DNA of 64,000 bases from Melastoma dodecandrum (Eukaryota; Streptophyta; Magnoliopsida; Myrtales; Melastomataceae), in the NCBI GenBank assembly GCA_029817715.1, contig JARUPY010000090.1:930001-994000 (forward strand), given 5' to 3'. Below are positions 52,469 through 60,980 of the stretch, one piece after another. Positions within the stretch are counted from its first letter, which is position 1, and every line of letters starts with the position of its first letter. The position numbers were made by a program, and so were the translations under genes. Under the pieces are notes generated by a model. It was not told the origin of the DNA. It saw only the letters and a list, made by a program, of their open reading frames with translations, and made no database searches.

Positions 52469-54166
52469 CTAGCCGTTTGGGCTTGCGGCGGCGCGGCGCG
52501 CTCGCTCAAGCGCCGCCTCGCGGATTGCGCTGAGGGTCGCGCCGGGCAGGATCGCCTCGGGGTCGATGCGCAGGTGCAGGATCGACGGCTTGCCCGAGGC
52601 GCGGGCCGCCGCGTAGGCCTCGGCAAAATCTTCGGTCCTCTCGACCGTCGCGCCGAAGCCGCCGAAAGCGCGGGCATAGGCGGCGAAATCGGGGTTTCTC
52701 AGCTGCGTGCCCGATACGCGCGTCGGGTATTCGCGCTCCTGGTGCATGCGGATCGTGCCGTACTGGCCGTTGTCGGCGACGAGGATCACGATCGGCAGGT
52801 CGTATTGCACGGCGGTCGCGAACTCCTGGCCGTTCATCAGGAAATCGCCGTCGCCGGTGAGGCAGACCACCGGGGTCTGCGGCTCCAACAGCTGCATGGC
52901 GACGGCCGCCGGCACGCCGTAGCCCATCGAGCCCGACAGCGGCGCGGCATGGCCGGCGAAGCGGCGGACGCGGTAGAAGCGGGCGATCCAGGCGGCGAAA
53001 TTGCCGGCGCCGCTGGTGAGGATCGCCTGCGCCGGCAGGTTCTCGCGCAACCACACCATGATCTCGCCGAGGTTGACGCCGCCGGGCTGCGGCGTCGCGA
53101 CGTCAGACCAGGCGCGATAGTCGGTGTGCGCGGCCTCGGCGCTGCCGGCCCAGGCCGGCGATGCGGCTGGTGAGAGCGCATCGAGCGCGCCGGCGAGGCC
53201 GATCGGCGTGGCGCAGATCGTCAGCTCCGCGGCGTAGACGCGGCCGAGCTCGGCGGGGTCCGGGTAGATGTGGACGAGCTTGGTCCTCGGCGTCGGGATG
53301 TCGAACAGCGAATAGCCCTGGCTCGGGATGTCGCCGAGCCGGCCGCCCATGACGATGACGAGGTCGGAGGCGGCGATGCGGGCGAGCAGCTTGGGGTTCG
53401 AGCCGATGCCGAGGTCGCCGGCACTGTTCCGGTGCAGCGGATCGAACAGCGGCAGGCGGCGGAAGCTCGTCACGACGGGGAGGTCCCAGCGCTCGGCGAA
53501 GCGGGTGACGGCGGCGCAGCTCTCCGGCGTCCAGCGGCTGCCGCCGAGGATCAGCACCGGCGCCCGCGCCGCGTCGAGCAGCGTCGCGAGGCGGTCCATG
53601 TCGGCGGGCAGCGGCGCGATCTCGGTCGGCGCGACGCGCGGGGCGTCGGCGACGGCGACGCGCTCGCTCAGCATGTCCTCCGGCAGCGCCAGCACGACCG
53701 GGCCGGGACGGCCGTTCATCGCGACGTGGAACGCGCGCGACACGATCTCGGGGATGCGCGCGGCGTCGTCGATCTCGTCGGCGAGCTTGGCGACGGGGCC
53801 GAAGACGGCGCGGTAGTCGATCTCCTGGAACGCCTCGCGGCCGCGCGCGCCGCGCTCGATCTGGCCGACGAACATGATCATCGGCGAGGAGCCCTGCTGG
53901 GCGATATGGATGCCGTGCATGGCGTTGGTGGCGCCCGGTGCGCGCGTCACGAAGCAGACGCCGGGCCGCCCCGTCGCCTTGCCCACCGCCTCGGCCATGA
54001 TCGCGCAGCCCGCCTCCTGGCGGCAGACGATCACCTCGATCGGACGGTCGTGCAGCGCGTCGAGCACGGCGAGATAGGATTCGCCCGGCACGCAGAAGAC
54101 GTGGGTGACGCCCTGCGCGACGAGCTGGTCGACGAGCACTTCGGCGGCGGTGCGGGTCACGGGCAT
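52469..54166 (-). CDS. ThDP-dependent acetolactate-synthase-like enzyme
   Basis: The 565-residue protein has the three-domain layout of the POX/AHAS family. The Pyr domain has HVFCVPGESYLAVLDAL and the catalytic glutamate in VCRQEAGCAIMAEAVG, then FVTRAPGATNAMHGIHIAQQ. A central nucleotide-like domain is LILGGSRWTPESC. The PP domain has the metal and ThDP site LTGDGDFLMNGQEFATAVQY...DNGQYG. Housekeeping IlvB normally pairs with IlvN; no small subunit is here, so another alpha-keto-acid reaction is likely. ATG 54166 is chosen. Repeat copy 3 separates it from the ligase gene on the same strand. Confidence 0.87.
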   Translation of the reverse strand: MPVTRTAAEVLVDQLVAQGVTHVFCVPGESYLAVLDALHDRPIEVIVCRQEAGCAIMAEAVGKATGRPGVCFVTRAPGATNAMHGIHIAQQGSSPMIMFVGQIERGARGREAFQEIDYRAVFGPVAKLADEIDDAARIPEIVSRAFHVAMNGRPGPVVLALPEDMLSERVAVADAPRVAPTEIAPLPADMDRLATLLDAARAPVLILGGSRWTPESCAAVTRFAERWDLPVVTSFRRLPLFDPLHRNSAGDLGIGSNPKLLARIAASDLVIVMGGRLGDIPSQGYSLFDIPTPRTKLVHIYPDPAELGRVYAAELTICATPIGLAGALDALSPAASPAWAGSAEAAHTDYRAWSDVATPQPGGVNLGEIMVWLRENLPAQAILTSGAGNFAAWIARFYRVRRFAGHAAPLSGSMGYGVPAAVAMQLLEPQTPVVCLTGDGDFLMNGQEFATAVQYDLPIVILVADNGQYGTIRMHQEREYPTRVSGTQLRNPDFAAYARAFGGFGATVERTEDFAEAYAAARASGKPSILHLRIDPEAILPGATLSAIREAALERARRAAASPNG

Positions 54167-54197
54167 GGTTCTTCCCAATGATGTTGGGCGACAATCC

Positions 54198-54346
54198 TTC
54201 TCCCGCTGACGGGAGAAGGTGGCCCGACGAAGGCGGGTCGGATGAGGGGACTAGCCGCTTCTCCCCGCTTCATCCAGCTTGGCGGTGCCGCCCCTCATCC
54301 GACCCCGCTTCGCGGGGCCACCTTCTCCCGCCAGCGGGAGAAGGGA
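54198..54346. repeat. Paired inverted-repeat element, copy 3
   Basis: The left arm 54198-54249 (CTTCTCCCGC-tgac-GGGAGAAG, then GGCCCGACGAAGGCGGG) and the reversed right arm 54291-54346 (CCGCTTCGCGGGG, CTTCTCCCGC) are separated by about 41 bases. It fills most of the 187-nt gap between the ligase and ThDP-enzyme genes and may end or protect the upstream transcript. Confidence 0.9.
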
Positions 54347-54353
54347 GGGCGCG

Positions 54354-55268
54354 CTACAGCCCCAGCGCCGTCCGCGTTTCGGCCGGCCAGCGCGCCGTCT
54401 CCAGTCCATGCGTCCAGAACAGCGCCACGGCAAGACGGTCCATGCCGAAGGCGACGCAGGCGGTATGCGCCGGCGCGCCCGCGTCATCGTGCAGGTCCCA
54501 GGTCAGGCCGAAATGGTCGCGATGATAGTTGAAGCTCATGCAGGCCGTCGGCTTCTCCTCCGAATGCAGCGGCACCAGCAGCTCGAACTTCAAGGCCTGC
54601 TGGATCTGCGCCACCGCCATCATCTGGCCGACACGGCCGAAGAACGGGTCGGAGGCCTGGTCGATGCGACAGGGCAGGGCGAGGATGCGGGCCATCTCCG
54701 TCGCGCGCTCGAGCCAGCGGGCGCGGAAGGCCGCGACCTGCGTCTCCGAGCCGATGCAGACGTATTCGCGCATGCGGAAGGATTGCAGCCGATCGAGATC
54801 CTTCGAGGGCTCGCGGCGGAAGCAGTCGCTGGCGACGTCGAAGAGCAGGCCGGCCTCGGGCACCGGGCCCCGCGCGGCGGCGATCGGGTAGATCGGGTAG
54901 CAGGCGGCGGGCGACAGGACGAGCTCGGTCGCGGCGAGCGCGTCGACCCAGCCGCCGTCGGGACGCCCGGCCGCGGCGCGGATGTCGGCTTCCGAACCAT
55001 GCAGCGCGCAGGCGCAGCCGATCAGGTTGGGAAAACTCTTCAGATAGCCGTGACGCTCGAGATCGCGCCGGCTCATCACCGGCGGGAAGCGGAAGACTTC
55101 GGTGCCGGCCTCGCGATGGCTGGTGATCAGCGCGCCGAGCCGCTCGATGATGGTCTCGTAAAGCTCGGTGCGGGCATAGACGCCGTCGGCGCCCATCGGC
55201 TTGAACAGGGCGGCGCGAAGCTTCGCCTGATGGTCGAGCGCTTCGCCGAACGGATGATCGTGGGTCAA
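54354..55268 (-). CDS. Amino acid:[carrier protein] ligase (class II aaRS-like)
   Basis: The 304-residue protein resembles the catalytic core of atypical seryl-tRNA synthetase but is far too short to bind tRNA. Such enzymes (Bradyrhizobium Bll0957) load an amino acid onto a carrier protein's phosphopantetheine. From memory the Bll0957 zinc ligands are Cys131, Glu176 and Cys279; here Cys123, Glu168 and Cys271 fit with a constant offset of eight (ACYPIYP, RMREYVC, ACVAFGMDRL). Class II motif 2 is CFRREPSKDLDRLQSFRMRE. A carrier gene normally lies beside it; here the nearest carrier is 8.5 kb away at 45578. It diverges from the aldo/keto reductase with 190 bases between the starts. Confidence 0.88.
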   Translation of the reverse strand: MTHDHPFGEALDHQAKLRAALFKPMGADGVYARTELYETIIERLGALITSHREAGTEVFRFPPVMSRRDLERHGYLKSFPNLIGCACALHGSEADIRAAAGRPDGGWVDALAATELVLSPAACYPIYPIAAARGPVPEAGLLFDVASDCFRREPSKDLDRLQSFRMREYVCIGSETQVAAFRARWLERATEMARILALPCRIDQASDPFFGRVGQMMAVAQIQQALKFELLVPLHSEEKPTACMSFNYHRDHFGLTWDLHDDAGAPAHTACVAFGMDRLAVALFWTHGLETARWPAETRTALGL

Positions 55269-55458
55269 GGACTACTCCCGGGAGGCGCGCGCGCACGCTC
55301 GCCGTCTTGTCCTACATCGCGCCGGGCGGCCGAGGCCGGACATCGCCGTTTAGGCTTAATTGCAGAGGGCGACCGGTGCGGTCGCGCAGGTGTGCCTGGC
55401 AATCCGGCACAGCGTCCCCTAGTTGGTTCGCAGTCACACGCAACGCATCGGATCGAGC

Positions 55459-55908
55459 ATGCAATATCGTCGTCTGGGCCGCACCGGCCTCGAGGTCTCG
55501 CGCATCTGCCTCGGCTGCATGAGCTACGGCGTGCCGGACCAGGGCACGCACGAATGGACGTTGCCCGAGGCCGAGAGCCGTCCGTTCATCAAGAAGGCGC
55601 TCGATCTCGGCATCAATTTCTTCGACACGGCGAACGTCTATTCCGCCGGCACCAGCGAGGAGATGGTTGGGCGGGCGCTGAAGGACTTCGTCAAGCGCGA
55701 CGAGATCGTTTTGGCGACCAAGGTGCATGGGCGCATGCGTCCCGGCGCCAACGGCGGCGGCCTGTCGCGCAAGGCGATCCTCGCCGAGATCGACAACTCG
55801 TTGCGCCGCCTCGGGACGGATTACGTCGACCTCTACCAGATCCACCGGTGGGACTACGACGTGCCGATCGAGGAGACGCTGGAGGCGCTGAACGACGTGG
55901 TTCGCGCG

Positions 55909-55941
<33 letters not shown>

Positions 55942-56439
55942 TACGCGTGGCAATTCGCCAAGGCGCTGCATGTCTCCGACACGCACGGCTTCGCCCGCTT
56001 CGTCTCGATGCAGGACTATCTGAACCTGCTCTACCGCGAGGAGGAGCGCGAGATGCTGCCGCTCTGTCGCGACCAGGGCATCGGCGTGATCCCCTGGAGC
56101 CCGATGGCGCGCGGGCGCCTGACGCGCGACTGGAGCGAGGAGACGGCGCGCCTCTCGACCGACGAGTTCGGCAAGACGCTGTATGCGAGCACCGAGGAGG
56201 CGGACAAGCGGATCGTCGACAAGGTCGGCGAGATCGCCAAGGCCCGCGGCATCCCGCGGGCGCAGGTGGCGCTCGCCTGGGTGCTGGCGAAGCCGGAGGT
56301 CACGGCGCCGATCGTCGGCGCCACCAAGCCGCATCATCTCGACGATGCCGTCGCCGCGCTCGAGGTGAAGCTCGAGCCGGCCGAAATCGAGGCGCTCGAG
56401 TCGCTCTACGTTCCGCACGCGACGACCGGCTTCAGCTGA
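55459..56439 (+). CDS. Aldo/keto reductase
   Basis: The 326-residue TIM-barrel oxidoreductase has the catalytic tetrad: Asp and Tyr in FFDTANVYSAGTSEEMVG, Lys in LATKVHGR and His in YQIHRWDYD. VAPIVGAT-type cofactor sequence appears as VTAPIVGATKPHHLDDAV. It starts MQYRRLGRTGLEVSRICLG, as in AKR families that reduce sugar aldehydes or small ketones with NADPH. Substrate unknown. It stands alone, divergent from the carrier ligase; the secreted protein gene starts 82 bases after its stop. Confidence 0.94.
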
Positions 56440-56520
56440 GCGCAGCATCCCCCGGGCGAGCCGCTTCCGGCGAAGGCGCGGATGGCCTAGTGTCCGGCTC
56501 AAGACAGCCGCGGAGTTTCC

Positions 56521-57024
56521 ATGAGTCGCTTCACCATGACAGTCGCGCTGGCGGGCGTCCTGCTCGCGGGCCTAGTCGCCGCCTCGGCGCAGACGCCGGC
56601 GCCGACCGGTCAGTTCGGGCAGCGGACGAGCGGCGGTGCCTATGTGCCGTCGACGCACGATCCGGGATGCGCCGGCCTCCTGTGCAACCCCTTGCCGTCG
56701 ACCACGCCGGGCGGCGTCGCGAGCAACCCGTCCGAGGTCGCAGCACCGCCGCCGTGCCAGGGGCTGCTCTGCAGCGTGACGCCCTACAGCATGCAGCGTC
56801 CCTACACCGCCGCGGAAGCCGCCGAGGTCGAGCGCCAGAGAGCGGCGGCGCAGGCCCAGATCGCCGCGGCCCCGCCGCCGGAGCCGGCCGCGCCGGTCCG
56901 CCGCGTGCGCAAGCACCGCAAGGTCGTCGCGAAGGTCGCCAGGACGGCGGCGCCCAAGGCCGCACCGGCCGCCGCCGCAGCGCGGACCCCGGCGCCGGCC
57001 GACGAGATCCAGTCGCTCAAGTAA
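56521..57024 (+). CDS. Secreted Pro/Ala-rich protein with two CxGLLC motifs
   Basis: The 167-residue protein has a signal peptide (TVALAGVLLAGLVAASAQ, cleaved near residue 24). The mature N-terminal half contains the same short motif twice, GCAGLLCNPLP and PCQGLLCSVTP, 35 residues apart, which could form two small disulfide loops or bind a metal. The C-terminal half is Ala/Pro/Lys-rich (VRKHRKVVAKVARTAAPKA) and probably unstructured and basic, perhaps wall- or DNA-binding. The last eight bases overlap the end of the PLP gene on the other strand. No family recognised. Confidence 0.75.
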   Translation: MSRFTMTVALAGVLLAGLVAASAQTPAPTGQFGQRTSGGAYVPSTHDPGCAGLLCNPLPSTTPGGVASNPSEVAAPPPCQGLLCSVTPYSMQRPYTAAEAAEVERQRAAAQAQIAAAPPPEPAAPVRRVRKHRKVVAKVARTAAPKAAPAAAAARTPAPADEIQSLK

Positions 57025-58042
57025 AGGCGCGCCGGTAGGCGAAGAGGCCAGGCGAGCCGCCGGTCATGATGAACAGGACGGAGGCGCCGTCGGCGTAGCT
57101 GCCGGCGCGGATGTCGTGCAGCAGCCCGGCGAAGGCCTTGCCGCTGTAGACGGGGTCGAGCAGCAGCCCCTCGGTGCGGGCCATCAACTCGACCGCGTCG
57201 CGCATGCCCTCGGTCGGAATGCCGTAGCCTTCGCCGCGATGGGCTCCGTCCACGACGATCATGTCGGGCGTGATGGAGAGCGCGGAATCGATGAGGTGCG
57301 CCGTGGCCTGCGCCTTCTCCAGCACCTCGGCGCGCGCGGCCTCGAGCGGCGCCAGCACCGTGTAGGATTTCACGAGCTTCGGGTCGCTGCCCATCGCCGC
57401 GAAGCCGGCGACGAGGCCGGCCTGCGTGCCGTTGCTGCCGCCGGCGACGACGATCTGCGCGAAGCTGATCGCATGATGGTCCGATTGCAGCGCGATCTCC
57501 GACGCGCAGCCGACGTAGCCGAGGCAACCGACGGCGCTCGAGCCGCCCGTCGGCGCGACGTAGACGTGATGTCCCTCGGCCTCCAGCGCAGCGATGCGCT
57601 CGCGCGCCACGGCCTGCGCATCGCCGCCGGGCGGCACGTCGTGCAGGCGCGCGCCGAAGATCGCATCGAGAAGCACGTTGCCGTTGGCGTCGTAGTCTGG
57701 ATCGTCGCGCGGCACGACCCGCGACAGGATCAGCTCGCAGGCGAGCCCCGCCCTGGCTGCCGCCGCCGCCGTCTGCCGGGCATGGTTCGATTGGCGGCCA
57801 CCGAAGGTGACGATCGTGTCGGCGCCCTGCGAGATCGCCTCGCCGATCAGGAATTCCAGCTTGCGCAGCTTGTTGCCGCCGCCGCCGACCGGGATCAGGT
57901 CGTCGCGCTTGACGAAGATGCGCACGCGCCGGCCCTCGTCGGCGAGCTTGCGGTTGAGGTTGTCGAGCGGCTGGATCGGCGTCGGCTCGGGATCGAGCAG
58001 GGTGAAGCGCGGGAAGCGCGACAGGTCGATCTCGCGGGTCAT
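57017..58042 (-). CDS. D-cysteine desulfhydrase / ACC-deaminase-family PLP enzyme
   Basis: The 341-residue fold-type-II PLP protein has the Schiff-base lysine in [31 protein letters not shown], the glycine-rich phosphate cup [16 protein letters not shown], and [15 protein letters not shown]. These match DcyD and 1-aminocyclopropane-1-carboxylate deaminase relatives, which release ammonia from D-cysteine or ACC; sequence reading cannot tell the substrate. It converges with the secreted protein gene and diverges from trpS; about 125 bases separate it from the trpS start. Confidence 0.9.
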   Translation of the reverse strand: MTREIDLSRFPRFTLLDPEPTPIQPLDNLNRKLADEGRRVRIFVKRDDLIPVGGGGNKLRKLEFLIGEAISQGADTIVTFGGRQSNHARQTAAAAARAGLACELILSRVVPRDDPDYDANGNVLLDAIFGARLHDVPPGGDAQAVARERIAALEAEGHHVYVAPTGGSSAVGCLGYVGCASEIALQSDHHAISFAQIVVAGGSNGTQAGLVAGFAAMGSDPKLVKSYTVLAPLEAARAEVLEKAQATAHLIDSALSITPDMIVVDGAHRGEGYGIPTEGMRDAVELMARTEGLLLDPVYSGKAFAGLLHDIRAGSYADGASVLFIMTGGSPGLFAYRRAFT

Positions 58043-58167
58043 GCCTTCGGTCCTCGCTGGCTGGCCTGCACGTACGAGTCTCCGCGCGGCTTGTCACCGT
58101 GGGCCCCCTGCGGGATAAGCGGCGCCTTTCCCATCAGATGCCTTCCAGCAAGGGTTCCTCCCGCGCA

Positions 58168-59220
58168 ATGACGAGCTTTCCCAACCGGGTCTTCTCCGGC
58201 GTCCAGCCGACCGGCAACCTGCATCTGGGCAATTATCTCGGCGCGATCACCAAGTTCGTCGACCTGCAGGCGACGCACGAATGCATCTTCTGCGTCGTCG
58301 ACCTGCACGCGATCACCGTGCCGCAGGACCCCGCGACGTTGACGTCGAGCATCCGCGAGGTGACGGCCGCCTTCATCGCCGCCGGTGTCGACGCCAAGAA
58401 GCACATCGTCTTCAACCAGAGCCAGGTGTCCGAGCATGCGGAGCTCGCCTGGGTGTTCAATTGCGTCGCCCGGATCGGTTGGCTGAACCGCATGACGCAG
58501 TTCAAGGAGAAGGCCGGCAAGGACCGCGAGCAGGCCTCGATCGGGCTCTACGCGTATCCCGCGCTGATGGCGGCCGACATTCTGGCCTACCGCGCGACCC
58601 ACGTGCCGGTCGGCGAGGACCAGAAACAGCATCTCGAGCTGGCGCGCGACATCGCCCAGAAATTCAACCTCGACTTCGCAGCGTCGATCGCGTCGCACGA
58701 TTTGGGTGTCGGCGAGGCAGGCGGGTTCTTTCCATTGCCGGAGCCGCTGATCCAGGGGCCGGCGACGCGCGTGATGAGCCTGCGCGACGGCGCCAAGAAG
58801 ATGTCGAAGTCGGACGCGTCCGACAATTCGCGCATCAACCTCACCGATGACGCCGATCAGATCGCTGCGAAGATCCGCAAGGCGAAGACCGACCCGGAGC
58901 CGCTGCCCTCCGAGATCGCCGGCCTCGCCGGGCGCCCGGAGGCCGACAACCTCGTCGGCATCTACGCCGCGCTCGGTCGCACGACGAAGGCCGAGGTGCT
59001 GAGGGACCACGGCGGCGCCAACTTCTCGACGTTCAAGGCGGCGCTCGTCGAGCGGGCGGTCGAGACGCTCGGGCCGATCGGCGGCGAGATGAAACGGCTG
59101 ACGGCGGACCCGGCGACGATCGACGCGATCCTCGCCGACGGCGCCGACCGCGCGCGAAGTCTGGCACGCGTGACGATGGACCACGTCAAGGACATCCTCG
59201 GCTTCATCCGTAAAACGTGA
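58168..59220 (+). CDS. trpS: TrpS: tryptophanyl-tRNA synthetase
   Basis: The protein is 350 residues, a normal length. [20 protein letters not shown] carries the HIGH-equivalent, CVVDLHAIT and [13 protein letters not shown] the tryptophan pocket, [18 protein letters not shown], and [18 protein letters not shown] the KMSKS loop. ATG 58168 fits the family N-terminus ([10 protein letters not shown]); ATG 58138 would add ten residues. It charges tRNA-Trp in the cytosol and is probably expressed alone. In many alphaproteobacteria it follows murJ; that neighbour is absent here. Confidence 0.97.
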   Translation: MTSFPNRVFSGVQPTGNLHLGNYLGAITKFVDLQATHECIFCVVDLHAITVPQDPATLTSSIREVTAAFIAAGVDAKKHIVFNQSQVSEHAELAWVFNCVARIGWLNRMTQFKEKAGKDREQASIGLYAYPALMAADILAYRATHVPVGEDQKQHLELARDIAQKFNLDFAASIASHDLGVGEAGGFFPLPEPLIQGPATRVMSLRDGAKKMSKSDASDNSRINLTDDADQIAAKIRKAKTDPEPLPSEIAGLAGRPEADNLVGIYAALGRTTKAEVLRDHGGANFSTFKAALVERAVETLGPIGGEMKRLTADPATIDAILADGADRARSLARVTMDHVKDILGFIRKT

Positions 59221-59252
59221 ATTCACATAGCCGAATGCAAAGTTGTGGCTTT

Positions 59253-59282
59253 CTGGCTTCGCCAGTCTTCGCGACGAAGACT
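59253..59282 (+). terminator. Tandem hairpins behind trpS, possible terminator
   Basis: Two adjoining dyads: CTGGC-ttc-GCCAG (59253-59265) and AGTCTTCG-cga-CGAAGACT (59264-59282), the second a perfect 8-bp stem. Only TT follows, so termination would be weak or Rho-assisted. They lie 33-62 bases after the trpS stop. Confidence 0.35.
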
Positions 59283-59351
59283 TTGCGCGGCGGGACGATT
59301 GCATTTCTCGCGAAAGGTTTTAAGCAAACTGAATTGCGCGAGGAAGTTGTT

Positions 59352-59558
59352 TTGGCCGAGATCGTCGTATTTCCGACGGACGCTGCCCGCTGCCCCTCTG
59401 AAGCCCGCGACGACGAGCCGTCGGGCGACCGTTTTCTTCTCGACGAAGGGCTCGACCTTCTCGCCGACTACCGCGCCATCACGGACCCCGACCTGCGCGC
59501 GTCCTTGCGCGCGCTCGCGAGATCGATGGCGCTGCGCTGCCGGCAGGCCTCGCAGTAG
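59352..59558 (+). CDS. Small acidic protein of unknown function
   Basis: The 68-residue soluble protein (TTG 59352; AEIVVFPTDAARCPSEARDD start) has an acidic middle and a helical C-terminus (DPDLRASLRALARSMALRC). GAGGAAG five bases upstream supports the TTG; a GTG at 59217 overlapping the trpS stop would add 45 residues that read through the hairpins. It converges with nrsF, 21 bases apart. The opposite-strand frame here looks like a shadow. No family recognised. Confidence 0.55.
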   Translation: MAEIVVFPTDAARCPSEARDDEPSGDRFLLDEGLDLLADYRAITDPDLRASLRALARSMALRCRQASQ

Positions 59559-59579
59559 CGACACGCCGCGTCGGCGCGA

Positions 59580-60254
59580 TCACGTCGGCGCGTGTAGCTT
59601 TCGATTCGCGAGATAGCGGCAGACGCCGACGACCAGCGCGACGGCGGCGGCATGCGCGGCGAGATCGACGGCCGTGATGTCGTAGGGGTGGAAGAAGTTG
59701 AGCAGGCTCGCGGCCGCGGCGGCCACCGCGAGCCCGGCGCACATTCCGGTGAGCGAGGGTGTCAGGCTGTAGCCGCGCCGCAGCATGAACAGGATCAGCG
59801 CGGACAGCGGCACCGAGAAGCCGATGATGAAGGCGAAGCAATGCGTCGAGTGCATCGGCGTCACCGGCGGAACGCCGGGAAGCAGACCGCGCGCGCAGCC
59901 GAGGCCGCTGGCGCCGAGCCAAAGAGCCAATGCCGGGAGCGGCAGCAGCGCCCAGCGCGGCGACCGGTCCGGCAGGTCGAGCTCGAAGGCGGCGACGGCC
60001 GCGAGGATCGCCGTCAGCGTCGAGGCGACGGCCGCGATGCAGAGGTCAGGCGCCGCCATCAGTCGGTGACGCATCGCCGCGAGATCGGCGATGCCGGCGA
60101 GCACGAGCGCGATCGCCAGGACGACGGCGAGCCAGCAGGCGGCGCGCAGCAGCGGCGCCGGGAGCGGCCGCACGGGCCGCAGCTCGGTGACGAGGCCTTC
60201 GATCAGCTTGTCGTGCGGCCGCGCGCCGTAATCGGACATGCCGAGGTCAGACAT
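59580..60254 (-). CDS. NrsF-family anti-sigma factor (DUF1109)
   Basis: The 224-residue membrane protein has a short cytoplasmic start (DKLIEGLVTELRPVRPLPAP, the family hallmark) and six membrane helices (LLRAACWLAVVLAIALVLAG through AAHAAAVALVVGVCRYLA). Caulobacter NrsF holds the ECF factor SigF inactive until a redox or metal signal arrives; conserved cysteines such as those in GLGCARG may sense it. ATG 60254 lies eight bases inside the sigma-factor gene's end and follows GGAGG, so the pair is co-expressed. Confidence 0.9.
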   Translation of the reverse strand: MSDLGMSDYGARPHDKLIEGLVTELRPVRPLPAPLLRAACWLAVVLAIALVLAGIADLAAMRHRLMAAPDLCIAAVASTLTAILAAVAAFELDLPDRSPRWALLPLPALALWLGASGLGCARGLLPGVPPVTPMHSTHCFAFIIGFSVPLSALILFMLRRGYSLTPSLTGMCAGLAVAAAAASLLNFFHPYDITAVDLAAHAAAVALVVGVCRYLANRKLHAPT

Positions 60255-60828
60255 GGGAGGTGTCCTCCCCGCTGAGCCGCGCGCGCAGTGCCTTCAAGGC
60301 GCGGTGCAGATTGACCTTGAGCGCGCCGGTCGTCTTGCCCGTCGCGAGCGATGCCTCGGCGAGCGAGTTCTCCTTCAGCGCGAGCAGTTCGACCGCCTCG
60401 CGTTGGCCCGGCGTCAGCGTCTCGATGGCCGCTTTCAGCTCGCGTCCGCGGTCGCTTTCCTCCCAGCCGCGGTCGGCAGCGGCGTCGGGGTCGACGTGCT
60501 GCTCGTAGGCCAGCGGTGCGTGCACCTCGCGCGCTGCGCCACGCCCGGCGCGGCGCAACGCATCGATCCCGCGACGCTGGGCGATGACCGTCAGCCACGC
60601 CGTGAAGGAACGCGTCGGGTCGTAGGTCTGGCGGGCCTTGTGCAAGGTCAGCAGCGTCTCCTGCACGACGTCCTCGATCGCCGCCCCGCGCACGCCGGCC
60701 CGCGACGCGGCGCGCCTGATGATCGGCTCGCTCGCGCGCAGGAGCGTCGCGTAGGCGCGCTTGTTGCCCTCCTGAGCCTCTCGCATGAGCGCGCTCAGGG
60801 AAAGATCGTTTTCATCCGCGGGCCGCAT
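60247..60828 (-). CDS. ECF-type RNA polymerase sigma factor
   Basis: The 193-residue protein has region 2 (GNKRAYATLLRASEPIIRR, IEDVVQETLLTLHKARQTYD, FTAWLTVIAQRRGIDALRR) and region 4 (LKAAIETLTPGQREAVELLA, TGKTTGALKVNLHRALKALR), with no region 3, as in group IV sigma factors. The NrsF partner places it near the SigF type. ATG 60828 is chosen; GTG 60870 would add 14 residues. A TCCCC-ttcgg-GGGGA-like dyad lies within 60844-60860. It faces the DUF1800-DUF1501 pair, with 152 bases between the starts, and that pair may be among its targets, by inference. Confidence 0.93.
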   Translation of the reverse strand: MRPADENDLSLSALMREAQEGNKRAYATLLRASEPIIRRAASRAGVRGAAIEDVVQETLLTLHKARQTYDPTRSFTAWLTVIAQRRGIDALRRAGRGAAREVHAPLAYEQHVDPDAAADRGWEESDRGRELKAAIETLTPGQREAVELLALKENSLAEASLATGKTTGALKVNLHRALKALRARLSGEDTSHV

Positions 60829-60980
60829 GATGCCGACGACGTATCCCCTTCGGAGGGGAAGACCAATCACGGTGTCGTGCGCCTGGCAAGCACCGCGTAG
60901 GGGCCATCGCCCGGCCGCGTTTGGGTCGCACGATTCGCAACGCCTCCGGCGCTCGGCCGCGAGGGAGAGGACGCGGCATC

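Noticed and set aside
59223..59564. Minus-strand frame opposite the small gene after trpS
   Set aside because: No ribosome site, Arg-rich shadow composition, and it reads through the trpS hairpins; the plus-strand TTG frame has a good ribosome site.
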